Source: Aphodosoma sp045600865
GTDB taxonomy: Bacteria > Bacteroidota > Bacteroidia > Bacteroidales > Paludibacteraceae
NCBI GenBank assembly: GCA_045600865.1
Contig: JAZRYS010000201.1
Location: 1 to 28,013 of the forward strand
Direction of reading: 5' to 3'
Length of the DNA stretch: 28,013 nt
Below the pieces are notes generated by a model, which ran no database searches, was not told the origin of the DNA, and worked only from the letters and a program-made list of their open reading frames with translations. This document shows positions 8,051 through 15,654 of this stretch, piece after piece. The position numbers and the translations under genes are program-made. How positions within the stretch are numbered: the first letter of the stretch is position 1; every line of letters starts with the position of its first letter.

Positions 8051-8826
8051 TTTCTCAAAATAGCAAAGGATAATCTTGAAGGCAAGAGGGTGAATAGAAA
8101 GACGGAAAGTTGTTGGGTAAAGCTTGGCGTTATCACATTATGGAATTTTGGATGCTTGGATTTGATGATTTTGGCAACTTTTTTAGCCAGATAATCGGGC
8201 TTTGCGCCATTTGTTTCGTCATGTTCAAAACATTTGCGAGTGCGGAGATATGATTCCCTGTAGTCGGGACTGTCTTCGGTGGATTGGCTGTTTATTCGGG
8301 ATGATGTGAAGCCTGTGGCAAAATCGCCTGGCTCTATTAGTAGCACGTCAATATTGAATTGCTTTGTCTCGAGTGCCAGAGCCTGAGAGTAGGCATTGAT
8401 GGCAAATTTCGAGCAGCTGTATGGTCCTTGGTATGGTATGGCGAAACGGCCGGCGATAGATGAAAAATTGACGATTTTACCGCAACGGAACTTTCTCATT
8501 GTAGGGAGAACGGCACGACACATGTTGACTGTCCCGAAGAAATTTGTCTCCATCTGCAGGTGAAATTCTTCGGTGGTTGTGAGTTCTGCTGCACCGCCAA
8601 GACCCATTCCGGCGTTATTGATAAGTACGTCGATACGACCATGCTTCAGTATGACCTCAGAAACGATTTGTCGGCAATTCTCTGGGTCTCTGACATCAAG
8701 TTTGAGAAGTTGAGAATCGGCAGCTGGATGACGGGACGTGCCAATGACTGTATGCCCAAGTGAGGATAAGTGAGAAAGCAACGAGGCTCCAAAGCCCGAT
8801 GAAGCGCCAGTAATTAAAATCGTCAT
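8035..8826 (-). CDS. Short-chain dehydrogenase/reductase
   Basis: A 263-residue classical SDR oxidoreductase. The cofactor motif TGASSGFG is at residues 6-13, NNAG follows in the fourth strand, the catalytic serine is in NFSSIAGR, and the catalytic YxxxK is in YSCSKFAINAYSQAL. The C-terminal 60 residues are longer than in minimal SDRs and end in a hydrophobic/basic stretch that may form the substrate lid or touch the membrane. It most likely uses NADP(H) on a small carbonyl or alcohol; the substrate is unknown. It is the middle gene of a unit with the upstream M15 peptidase (47-base gap) and the downstream thioesterase. Its final codons and stop come from the 9-bp repeat. Confidence 0.92.
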   Translation of the reverse strand: MTILITGASSGFGASLLSHLSSLGHTVIGTSRHPAADSQLLKLDVRDPENCRQIVSEVILKHGRIDVLINNAGMGLGGAAELTTTEEFHLQMETNFFGTVNMCRAVLPTMRKFRCGKIVNFSSIAGRFAIPYQGPYSCSKFAINAYSQALALETKQFNIDVLLIEPGDFATGFTSSRINSQSTEDSPDYRESYLRTRKCFEHDETNGAKPDYLAKKVAKIIKSKHPKFHNVITPSFTQQLSVFLFTLLPSRLSFAILRKFYRV

Positions 8827-8873
8827 GCCTGTTTTTTTTAAAAGTAATTGATTATTGACAATTATGCCTCGGT

Positions 8874-9563
8874 TTAGTGGGAGGCAATGCCGAGAACGTA
8901 GTTCTTTATGACGTTCAGTTGGCGAGCAGCCGTATAACCGCGAAAACCGTATAAATCGTGGTTCGTCATGGCGTTTTCGTAGGCTTCTGTGTAGATGTCA
9001 GATATTGGGAAATAACTCCAATGCCAGGGTTCATATTTGTAACCAGGACGGTTGGGGTCGTCTGTGTAAGGCATGAAAAAGCCGTATTCAACGGCATGTG
9101 ACTGCAGCCAGGCAAGTGTCTTTTGCAGCTCTGGAGTATCCCAGTCTTCGTTTTCTGTAGAACAGAGGTCAATGTCTGTTCCCCAATGGTGGCGCGAAGT
9201 CCCTGGCATTGATGAATACTGTAGAATTGTTGCTGCGCGATTGGTGCGTATTCCTGTGCATTTGTCCCATTTGTGATCCCATATTTCTGCTTGGCGGTAA
9301 AATGTGCGGGTGGCAGAGACAATGAAGAGTTTCACACCATCTTTGCGTGCGTCAGAGCACATCTGCTTGAAAGCCTTCAGTGCCTCAGATTGGACGTACA
9401 TATCGGTGCCATCTGTGAATTTATATGGTATTTTGACGAATGCAGGGTGCTCCTGAGGGTCGAAACGACCTGTCAGTATGTCAATCGTGGCAGGAGCAAA
9501 ACTTTGCGACGAAACGAATAACCAGAAGGTTACAGAAATATATGACAGAATAAGCCTTTTCAT
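8874..9563 (-). CDS. Secreted D-alanyl-D-alanine carboxypeptidase, VanY/M15B family
   Basis: A 229-residue exported zinc peptidase. Residues 1-22 form a signal peptide. The M15 signature SxHxxGxxxD appears as SRHHWGTDID (S123, H125, D132), with the second half of the site at EPWHW (E178, H181). The upstream SATRTFYRQAEIWD block is also typical of VanY. It trims the terminal D-alanine from peptidoglycan stem peptides in the periplasm. It is the first gene of a leftward unit; the grouping with a dehydrogenase and a thioesterase has no obvious pathway meaning. Confidence 0.9.
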   Translation of the reverse strand: MKRLILSYISVTFWLFVSSQSFAPATIDILTGRFDPQEHPAFVKIPYKFTDGTDMYVQSEALKAFKQMCSDARKDGVKLFIVSATRTFYRQAEIWDHKWDKCTGIRTNRAATILQYSSMPGTSRHHWGTDIDLCSTENEDWDTPELQKTLAWLQSHAVEYGFFMPYTDDPNRPGYKYEPWHWSYFPISDIYTEAYENAMTNHDLYGFRGYTAARQLNVIKNYVLGIASH

Positions 9564-9586
9564 AACATATAAGTTGTTTTACGATG

Positions 9587-9594
9587 CAAAGGTA
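9587..9594 (-). promoter_or_regulatory. -7 promoter element for the carboxypeptidase-dehydrogenase-thioesterase unit
   Basis: Plus strand CAAAGGTA reads TACCTTTG leftward, an exact TAnnTTTG. After 19 bases the upstream box is TTTC (plus GAAA, 9614-9617), one base off TTTG. Transcription should start near 9581, about 18 bases before the ATG at 9563. Confidence 0.6.
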
Positions 9595-9635
9595 AGAAAA
9601 AATAACGAATTGGGAAATTTTTTTTACGAAAAAGT

Positions 9636-9666
9636 TTTGCCAAGTGCGAAAATATTCGTAACTTTG
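9636..9666 (+). promoter_or_regulatory. Promoter of ftsY and downstream genes
   Basis: TTTG (9636-9639), a 19-base spacer and TAACTTTG (9659-9666) match the Bacteroidetes consensus at every defined position. Transcription should start near 9673, about 30 bases before the ATG at 9705. It is back-to-back with the leftward promoter at 9587-9594. Confidence 0.85.
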
Positions 9667-9704
9667 CCAACTTTTAGTTGCGTAATGTAAATAGTATCAA
9701 TTAT

Positions 9705-10661
9705 ATGGCATTTTTCGGTTTATTTGGAAGTAAGGAAAAGAAGGAGGTTCTGCAGGGAGGACTGCAAAAGACTAAGGAGGGCTTTTTCTCAAAGATGGCC
9801 AGAGCAGTGGCTGGAAAGGATGAGGTGGATGATGAAGTGCTTGATAATCTTGAAGAAGCGTTGATAACCTCAGATGTCGGAGTGGAGACTACACTCAGGA
9901 TTATCGAGAGACTTGAACAGCGTGTGAAAGAGCAGAAGTATCTTAGCACTGACGAATTGAACAAGACTATAAGGACTGTTGTCGGTGAACTTTTGGCAGA
10001 GAATAACAGCGAAAAAGTGCTTGCATTTGACGATGAGTTGCCTTCAAAACCGTACGTCATCATGGTTGTCGGTGTCAATGGTGTGGGAAAAACAACTACA
10101 ATCGGCAAAATGGCATACCAATACAGGCAGGCTGGCAAGAAGGTTTATCTTGGTGCTGCGGATACTTTCAGGGCGGCGGCAATTGAACAGTTGCAGGTCT
10201 GGGGGGAGAGAACAGGTTGTCCAGTCATCAAGCAGACTATGGGTGCTGACCCTGCTTCTGTGGCTTTCGATACACTCTCGTCTGCCAAGGCTAATGATGC
10301 TGATGTCGTGATTATCGACACTGCCGGAAGATTGCACAACAAGGTTGCCTTGATGAACGAACTTACCAAGATAAAAAATGTCATGAAGAAGGTTGTTCCA
10401 AATGCGCCTAATGATGTCATGCTTGTCTTGGATGGTTCTACAGGCCAGAATGCTTTTGAACAGGCAAAACAGTTCACCAAGGCGACACAGGTTACTTCGC
10501 TTGCAGTTACTAAACTTGATGGTACTGCAAAGGGCGGTGTTGTATTGGGCATATCTGATCAGTTCAAGATACCAGTGAGATATATAGGATTAGGAGAAGG
10601 AATGGAGCATTTACAAGTGTTTGATAAGGAGGCTTTTGTTGAGACCTTGTTTAATAGCTAG
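9705..10661 (+). CDS. ftsY: Signal recognition particle receptor FtsY
   Basis: A 318-residue SRP-receptor GTPase. The N-domain helices are followed by the G-domain with G1 GVNGVGKT (about residues 123-130), DTFRAAA, the DTAGR G3 box (about 205-209) and TKLDGTAKGG. FtsY docks ribosome-SRP complexes at the inner membrane. As in other Bacteroidetes, the long acidic A-domain of E. coli FtsY is absent; the N-terminus is a short hydrophobic patch (MAFFGLFG). The frame is open to a TTG at 9678, but the ATG at 9705 fits both the family and the promoter. The stop codon overlaps a GTG by one base at the rimO junction. Confidence 0.96.
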   Translation: MAFFGLFGSKEKKEVLQGGLQKTKEGFFSKMARAVAGKDEVDDEVLDNLEEALITSDVGVETTLRIIERLEQRVKEQKYLSTDELNKTIRTVVGELLAENNSEKVLAFDDELPSKPYVIMVVGVNGVGKTTTIGKMAYQYRQAGKKVYLGAADTFRAAAIEQLQVWGERTGCPVIKQTMGADPASVAFDTLSSAKANDADVVIIDTAGRLHNKVALMNELTKIKNVMKKVVPNAPNDVMLVLDGSTGQNAFEQAKQFTKATQVTSLAVTKLDGTAKGGVVLGISDQFKIPVRYIGLGEGMEHLQVFDKEAFVETLFNS

Positions 10662-10665
10662 TGAA

Positions 10666-10701
10666 TCTAGAAATTCTAGAAACTCTAGACTGGATAGACA
10701 T
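10666..10701 (+). repeat. 9-bp-period TAGA repeat, copy B (ftsY/rimO junction)
   Basis: Four exact 9-base units: TCTAGAAAT (10666-10674), TCTAGAAAC (10675-10683), TCTAGACTG (10684-10692) and GATAGACAT (10693-10701). The last unit supplies the first two bases of the likely rimO start codon. If read through from the GTG at 10661, the units would encode L-E/D-x triplets ahead of RimO. Confidence 0.8.
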
Positions 10702-12025
10702 GATTAAAAATAGGGTAGATTTCATATCATTAGGATGCTCAAAGAATCTGATAGATTCGGAGAGGCTGATGGCTCAGGTGGAGGCAGCGGGTTTTATGGT
10801 GGAGCATGACCCTGAGCAGGTGAAAGGTGAGATTGTAGTAGTTAATACCTGCGGATTTATCGGCGATGCCAAGGAAGAGTCGATAAATATGATACTTGAA
10901 CTTGTTGAACTGAAGAAAAGGAAAAAGATTGCGAAACTTTATGTGATGGGATGTCTTGGTGAAAGATACAGAAAGGAGTTGGTGGAAGAAATTCCGGAGG
11001 TAGATGGATTCTTTGGAAAATATGACTGGGGAGGGATAATAGAGAAGCTCGATAATATAGAAAAGCTAGAGCATCTAGATAATATAGAAAGAAAATCATG
11101 CTCCAGCTGGCAAAGAAAATTAACCACGCCAAGACATTATGCTTACGTAAAAATTGCAGAAGGGTGTGACAGGAAATGTTCGTATTGCGCCATTCCATTG
11201 ATAACCGGACCTTACAAATCAAGACCTGTCGAAGAAATACTCGAAGAGGTGAAGTGGCTGGCAGATAAAGGCGTGAAAGAGGTTGAACTCATTGCCCAGG
11301 ACCTGACCTATTACGGTATAGACTTGCAAAAGAGGGGGCTGTTGCCAGAATTGGTTGAGAAAATCAGCGAGGTGGAGGGAATAGAATGGGTGAGATTGCA
11401 TTATGCATATCCAACGCATTTTCCATACGATTTGCTGAGAGTGATGCGCGAGAACAGAAAGGTGTGTGCCTATCTGGATGTTGCATTACAGCATATTTCC
11501 GACAACGTGCTGAGGTTGATGAGAAGGAACATAACAAAAGAAGAGACATACGCATTCATCCGTCGATTGAGAGATGAAGTGCCGGGAATAGGGCTGAGAA
11601 CCACACTCATGGTCGGCCATCCTGGAGAAACGGAAGCTGATTTCGAAGAGTTGCTGAAGTTCGTCAGGGATGTGAGGTTCGAGAGGATGGGAGCTTTTGC
11701 CTATTCTGAAGAAGAAGGCACATATTCTGCAATCAATTACAAGGATGATGTCCCATTGAGTGTGAAACAAGAACGGTTGGAAAGATTGATGGCTGAACAG
11801 CAGAAAATATCAGAAGAAGTGAATGCAACAAAAGTCGGACAGATGTTGCGGGTTTTGATAGACAGAGAAGAAGGTGAATGGAAAGTTGGCAGAACAGAAT
11901 GGGATTCCCCAGAAGTGGACTGTGAAGTGTATGTGAAAGGCAATGTCAATGTCGGGGATTTTTGTGATGTGAAGATAGAGAAATCAAGTGAATTTGAATT
12001 GTTTGGTAATATTGTCATGTTATGA
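10700..12025 (+). CDS. rimO: Ribosomal protein uS12 methylthiotransferase RimO
   Basis: A 441-residue radical-SAM methylthiotransferase that modifies an aspartate of ribosomal protein S12. The N-terminal UPF0004 domain holds the three cluster cysteines (C13 in SLGCSKN, C51 in NTCGFI, C85 in VMGCLG). The radical-SAM CxxxCxxC is EGCDRKCSYC (C156, C160, C163), and a TRAM-like domain closes the protein. The ATG at 10700 gives MIKNRVDFISLGCSKN, typical of RimO; the GTG at 10661 would add 13 residues encoded mostly by the repeat. The linker between the two cluster domains contains an in-frame repeat coding IEKLDNIEKLEHLDNIE, seemingly about ten residues longer than usual. The 3' end overlaps the HU gene by 4 bases. 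Confidence 0.95.
   Translation: MIKNRVDFISLGCSKNLIDSERLMAQVEAAGFMVEHDPEQVKGEIVVVNTCGFIGDAKEESINMILELVELKKRKKIAKLYVMGCLGERYRKELVEEIPEVDGFFGKYDWGGIIEKLDNIEKLEHLDNIERKSCSSWQRKLTTPRHYAYVKIAEGCDRKCSYCAIPLITGPYKSRPVEEILEEVKWLADKGVKEVELIAQDLTYYGIDLQKRGLLPELVEKISEVEGIEWVRLHYAYPTHFPYDLLRVMRENRKVCAYLDVALQHISDNVLRLMRRNITKEETYAFIRRLRDEVPGIGLRTTLMVGHPGETEADFEELLKFVRDVRFERMGAFAYSEEEGTYSAINYKDDVPLSVKQERLERLMAEQQKISEEVNATKVGQMLRVLIDREEGEWKVGRTEWDSPEVDCEVYVKGNVNVGDFCDVKIEKSSEFELFGNIVML
11048..11092 (+). repeat. 9-bp-period TAGA repeat, copy C, in frame inside rimO
   Basis: Five exact 9-base units: CTCGATAAT, ATAGAAAAG, CTAGAGCAT, CTAGATAAT and ATAGAAAGA. They are in frame and encode LDN-IEK-LEH-LDN-IER. The unit matches the two non-coding copies at 7999-8050 and 10666-10701. 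The TAG is placed out of frame, so the repeat does not stop translation. Confidence 0.8.
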
Positions 12026-12294
12026 ATAATAAAGAGTTACAGGTTAAGATTGCCGAAAAAGTTGGTGTGTCGCAGAAAGTGGCTGGCGAGATGCTTGAGG
12101 CAATGGTAAATGTGGTGACGACGGAGATTAAGGAAGAGGGAAGTTCTTCGTTCTTTGATTTGGGCGTTCTGGAAGTCAAGACCAAGGAGCAGAGGACGAT
12201 GTACAATCCCAATACTGGCCAGAAAATGCTGATACCGCCAAAGAATGTTTTGGGATTCAGGCAGTTTGCAACAACCAAAAATCTGATAAATTGA
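12022..12294 (+). CDS. HU/IHF family DNA-binding protein
   Basis: A 90-residue nucleoid protein of the HU/IHF family: two N-terminal helices (ELQVKIAEKVGVSQKVAGEMLEAMV), then beta-arms with the NPNTGQKMLIPPKN motif (HU consensus NPxTGxxxxIPA), whose proline intercalates in the DNA minor groove. It bends and compacts DNA as a dimer. The C-terminus is slightly diverged from classical HU. The start overlaps the rimO stop by 4 bases, and a second HU-domain gene follows 7 bases later, suggesting co-expression and perhaps heterodimers. Confidence 0.92.
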   Translation: MNNKELQVKIAEKVGVSQKVAGEMLEAMVNVVTTEIKEEGSSSFFDLGVLEVKTKEQRTMYNPNTGQKMLIPPKNVLGFRQFATTKNLIN

Positions 12295-12301
12295 TTGATG
12301 T

Positions 12302-13612
12302 ATGACTAAAGAAGCTATTCTTAAAGGACTGAAGAAGGTTGCTGGTGCTGACAAGGACAAGGTACGTCTGTTTGCTGATGTAATCAGGGATATTATTGTA
12401 GAAGGATTGGTGGCAGACGGTGTTGTCAAGATTAAAGGTCTCGGTACATTCAAGGTGGTGGAAGTCAAGGCCCGAAAGAGCGTTGACGTAAACACAGGTG
12501 CAGATATTGAGATATCTGCACACAAGAAAGTGACATTCACGGCAGAAAGTCAGTTGGCTAACGAGGTCAATGAACCTTTAGCCCATCTTGAGGTGGTGAC
12601 TCTTGGGGATGATGTTGAAAAAAACGAAGCTGGGCAGCAGCCGGAAATGACAGTTGAGGAGAAACAGGAAGAGATGCCTGCAACAGGTGCTGCTGACGAA
12701 AAGAAAGACGAGGCTATAAGAAAACTTAGCGAGGATGCTGAAGACTTGAAAGGACTGTTGGCTATGATTAATGGACCACTCAAACCTGCAGAGCCAGAAC
12801 CTCCAATAGAGCCAGAACCTCCAATAGAGCCAGAGCAGCCAGTGGCAGAGCCAGAACTTCCAATAGAGCCAGAGCAGCCAGTGGTTACAGAGGAATCAGT
12901 GGCAGAGCCAGAACCTCCAATAGAGCTGGAGCTGCCAGTGGTTACAGAGGAATCAGTGGCAGAGCCAGAACCTCCAATAGAGCCTGTGCAACCGGCAGTA
13001 GAGCCTGAAAGATTTGTTGAACCAGAACGTCGTTATGGACCAACGCCTATAGATTTGGGACCAACGCCAGTCAAAAATAAGAATGTCGCTTTACGTGTTG
13101 CTGTCATAGTTGTGGTGGCATTGCTGATAGGCGGAGCTTGCATTTGGTGTTTCACGGAATTAGGCAGGAGAAAAACGACAGATACTTCCAGTAGTGGCCA
13201 GAAAAAGATTGTCAAGGTGATGAAAAAGAGTGAAGATGAAAGAGTGGCGGAAATAGAGAGGATTAAGGCTGAGGCTCAGAAAAACGAGAAAGAGCAAATA
13301 GATACTGGATATGTCTATACTGGCATCAGGCAACCGCAAAAAGAGGAGCCTATACCTGTTGACAATGCTTTGGCGGTGATAAAGGTAAAAGAAGGCGACA
13401 GGTTGATGACGCTCTCGAAACAATATTATGGTCATAGGATGTTCTGGGTTTACATTTATGATGCCAACAAGTCGCAGCTGAGAAATCCTGACGAGTTGCG
13501 TGTAGGCATGACACTTGTTATACCGAGAATGGACAAGAAACTCATTGATGTAGAGAACGAAGAAAGTGTTCATGCAGCAATGGAGCTTGAAGCTAAATTC
13601 ATGAGCAGGTAA
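12302..13612 (+). CDS. Membrane-anchored HU-domain protein with Pro-Glu linker and LysM domain
   Basis: A 436-residue protein with an unusual order of parts. Residues 1-90 are an HU-like DNA-binding fold. Residues 100-160 are acidic and predicted helical. Residues 163-240 are Pro-Glu-rich repeats (EPEPPIE units). Residues 261-284 form one transmembrane helix. Residues 300-335 are charged and probably coiled. Residues 359-408 are a LysM domain (IKVKEGDRLMTLSKQYYG...NPDELRVGMTLVIP). The topology implied is HU in the cytoplasm and LysM in the periplasm, so the protein could tie DNA to the cell wall. This is inference; LysM may bind peptidoglycan or another glycan. It follows the HU gene by 7 bases. 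An inverted repeat after the stop may terminate transcription. Confidence 0.88.
   Translation: MTKEAILKGLKKVAGADKDKVRLFADVIRDIIVEGLVADGVVKIKGLGTFKVVEVKARKSVDVNTGADIEISAHKKVTFTAESQLANEVNEPLAHLEVVTLGDDVEKNEAGQQPEMTVEEKQEEMPATGAADEKKDEAIRKLSEDAEDLKGLLAMINGPLKPAEPEPPIEPEPPIEPEQPVAEPELPIEPEQPVVTEESVAEPEPPIELELPVVTEESVAEPEPPIEPVQPAVEPERFVEPERRYGPTPIDLGPTPVKNKNVALRVAVIVVVALLIGGACIWCFTELGRRKTTDTSSSGQKKIVKVMKKSEDERVAEIERIKAEAQKNEKEQIDTGYVYTGIRQPQKEEPIPVDNALAVIKVKEGDRLMTLSKQYYGHRMFWVYIYDANKSQLRNPDELRVGMTLVIPRMDKKLIDVENEESVHAAMELEAKFMSR
12784..13020 (+). repeat. Tandem repeats encoding the Pro-Glu linker
   Basis: The unit GAGCCAGAACCTCCAATA (18 bases) recurs with small changes, and a longer unit of about 60 bases (AGCCAGTGGTTACAGAGG and the sequence after it) is present at least twice. 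They encode EPEPPI and PVVTEESVAEPEPPIE repeats between the HU and membrane parts of the protein. Near-identity of the copies suggests recent expansion; the number of units probably varies between strains. Confidence 0.85.
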
Positions 13613-13637
13613 GTTGTTTGGATAATCAATCGTCAAG

Positions 13638-13677
13638 TAAGGTTAAATAAAGTTGCATTTATGATTATTTAACCTTA
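13638..13677. terminator. 13-bp AT-rich inverted repeat between the HU-LysM gene and the Bat operon
   Basis: TAAGGTTAAATAA (13638-13650) and TTATTTAACCTTA (13665-13677) form a perfect 13-bp stem with a 14-base loop, about 25 bases after the HU-LysM stop codon. It may be a terminator for that transcript or an operator for the Bat promoter just downstream. It has no T-tract, so the terminator reading is not certain. Confidence 0.5.
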
Positions 13678-13730
13678 TGCGAAGCGCAGACAAGTGCATA
13701 ATAGTGTATTTTTGCATACGGTTTCGCATA
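13676..13730 (+). promoter_or_regulatory. Bat operon promoter flanked by an 8-bp inverted repeat
   Basis: The -7 element TATTTTTG (13707-13714) is an exact TAnnTTTG. It is flanked by TATGCGAA (13676-13683) and TTCGCATA (13723-13730), an 8-bp perfect inverted repeat whose right arm falls just after the expected start of transcription (about 13721). No TTTG box is found 19-20 bases upstream. The arrangement suggests an operator for a dimeric regulator (inference). The start codon is at 13769. Confidence 0.55.
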
Positions 13731-13768
13731 GAAAACAGTAAAAATAGAAACAAATCATAATCAAGTAT

Positions 13769-14761
13769 ATGGACACAGTTGATATTAGGGAACTCAACGA
13801 AAAGATTGAGCGACAGAGTGCATTTGTAGATGGTCTGATGATAGGTATGAATCAGACCATAGTTGGACAGAAACATTTGGTGGAATCACTGCTGATCGGT
13901 TTGCTGTCGGACGGTCACGTATTGCTGGAGGGTGTGCCTGGATTGGCAAAGACTTTGGCCATAAAGACTTTGGCGCAGTTGATAGATGCGCAGTATAGCC
14001 GAATTCAGTTCACGCCAGACCTTTTGCCAGCAGATGTTGTCGGCACAATGATTTACAGCCAGAAAAACGAGAGCTTCAGCATCAAGAAAGGTCCGGTATT
14101 TGCCAATTTTGTATTGGCGGACGAAATAAACCGTGCTCCAGCCAAGGTACAGAGTGCATTGCTTGAGGCTATGCAGGAGCATCAGGTGACAATCGGTGAG
14201 CAGACTTTCGCATTGCCAAACCCATTCCTTGTACTTGCAACCCAGAACCCGATAGAGCAGGAAGGTACTTATCCATTGCCTGAGGCACAGGTGGACCGTT
14301 TCATGCTGAAGGTGGTAATCTCCTATCCAAAGAAAGACGAGGAACGTCAGGTCGTTGCTGCACATCTTGCAGGAGGTTTCAGCGAGGTCAAGCCAATGTT
14401 GAAGGTCGAGGATATTCTTAAGGCCCGCGAGGTTGTGCGTGAGGTTTATGTGGATGAGAAGATACAGAAATACATCATAGACCTTGTGTCAGCAACCAGA
14501 TATCCGGAAGATTTCGGATTAAAAGAGTTGAAAGGAATGGTTGAGTTCGGTGGTTCTCCACGTGCTTCAATCAATCTTGCACTTGCCGCAAGGGCATACG
14601 CGTTCATCAAACGCAGAGGTTATGTGATACCTGAAGATGTGCGTGCTGTTGCTGTTGACGTTCTCCGTCACAGAATAGGATTATCTTACGAGGCAGAGGC
14701 AAACAATCTTACCAGCGAAGAGATTGTAAGCCAGATATTGAACGCCGTAGAGGTACCTTAA
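13769..14761 (+). CDS. MoxR family AAA+ ATPase of the Bat operon
   Basis: A 330-residue MoxR-type AAA+ ATPase. Walker A is GVPGLAKT (55-62), Walker B is LADEI (D118, E119), sensor 1 is ATQNP (157-161), and an arginine finger lies in EAQVDRF (R177). The C-terminal lid helices follow. MoxR ATPases act as chaperones that help VWA-domain proteins reach their active or metal-loaded state, and are regularly found just before DUF58 and VWA genes, as here. It is the first gene of a ten-gene operon; its TAA shares a base with the next ATG at 14761. Confidence 0.95.
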   Translation: MDTVDIRELNEKIERQSAFVDGLMIGMNQTIVGQKHLVESLLIGLLSDGHVLLEGVPGLAKTLAIKTLAQLIDAQYSRIQFTPDLLPADVVGTMIYSQKNESFSIKKGPVFANFVLADEINRAPAKVQSALLEAMQEHQVTIGEQTFALPNPFLVLATQNPIEQEGTYPLPEAQVDRFMLKVVISYPKKDEERQVVAAHLAGGFSEVKPMLKVEDILKAREVVREVYVDEKIQKYIIDLVSATRYPEDFGLKELKGMVEFGGSPRASINLALAARAYAFIKRRGYVIPEDVRAVAVDVLRHRIGLSYEAEANNLTSEEIVSQILNAVEVP

Positions 14762-15654
14762 TGGAAACAAGTGAATTATTAAAAAAAGTCCGTCAGATTG
14801 AGATTAAGACCAGAGGACTGTCGAACAATATCTTTGCAGGCGAATATCATACAGCCTTCAAAGGTAAAGGTATGACATTTTCCGAGGTACGGGAATATCA
14901 GTATGGCGATGAGATACGCTCTATCGACTGGAACGTCACTGCTCGTATGGGCAAACCATACGTCAAGGTGTTCGAGGAGGAGCGTGAACTGACTGTGATG
15001 TTGCTCGTGGATGTGTCTGGCAGCCGTCAGTTTGGTACTGTCACTCAGCTGAAGCGTGATGTGGTGGCCGAAATTGCCGCTACATTGGCTTTTTCTGCGA
15101 TATTGAACAACGACAAGATTGGCGTGATATTCTTCAGCAACAAGGTGGAGAAGTTCATTCCGCCAAAGAAGGGCAGGAAACACATACTGTATATTATTAG
15201 AGAACTGCTGGATTTCGAGCCTGAGACAACCAAGACAGACATGGCTTGTGCGTTGAAATTTATGACAAGCGTCATAAAGAAGCGTTGCACGGCCTTTATG
15301 ATAAGTGACTTCATCGATGATGGAGATCTTCAGGATGCTTTCACGATTGCAAACAGAAAGCATGACCTTGTGGCTGTGCAGGTGTACGATCGTAGGGATG
15401 CTGATTTGCCAGACATGGGACTTGTCAAGATGTGTGATGCCGAGACTGGCCAGAGAATGATTGTTGACACATCTTCTGACTCTGTCAGGGTGAAGTACCG
15501 CATGGCTTGGAGCGAGCGACAGTTCAGAATGAGGCAAATATTGAGAAAGGCTGGCATCAATGGAGTTTCCATGGAAAGTGACGATGATTATGTCAAGATG
15601 TTGAAGCAGATGTTCTCAATGTCAAATGTTTCACTGAAGATGGGGCAGGTATGA
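14761..15654 (+). CDS. DUF58 domain protein (VWA-like)
   Basis: A 297-residue protein of the DUF58 family. The diagnostic block EVREYQYGDEIRSIDWN is at residues 42-58, and a VWA-like metal site motif DxSxS appears as DVSGS (D84-S88). It has no signal peptide or membrane helix and should be cytoplasmic, probably a partner or substrate of the MoxR ATPase encoded just upstream. It overlaps the next gene by ATGA (15651-15654), so translation is coupled. Confidence 0.93.
   Translation: METSELLKKVRQIEIKTRGLSNNIFAGEYHTAFKGKGMTFSEVREYQYGDEIRSIDWNVTARMGKPYVKVFEEERELTVMLLVDVSGSRQFGTVTQLKRDVVAEIAATLAFSAILNNDKIGVIFFSNKVEKFIPPKKGRKHILYIIRELLDFEPETTKTDMACALKFMTSVIKKRCTAFMISDFIDDGDLQDAFTIANRKHDLVAVQVYDRRDADLPDMGLVKMCDAETGQRMIVDTSSDSVRVKYRMAWSERQFRMRQILRKAGINGVSMESDDDYVKMLKQMFSMSNVSLKMGQV

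Noticed and set aside
9678..9704. TTG start for ftsY
   Set aside because: The ATG at 9705 begins the conserved MAFFGLFG and fits the promoter at 9636-9666.
10661..10699. GTG start for rimO giving 13 extra residues
   Set aside because: The residues come from the 9-bp repeat; the ATG at 10700 gives the usual RimO N-terminus.
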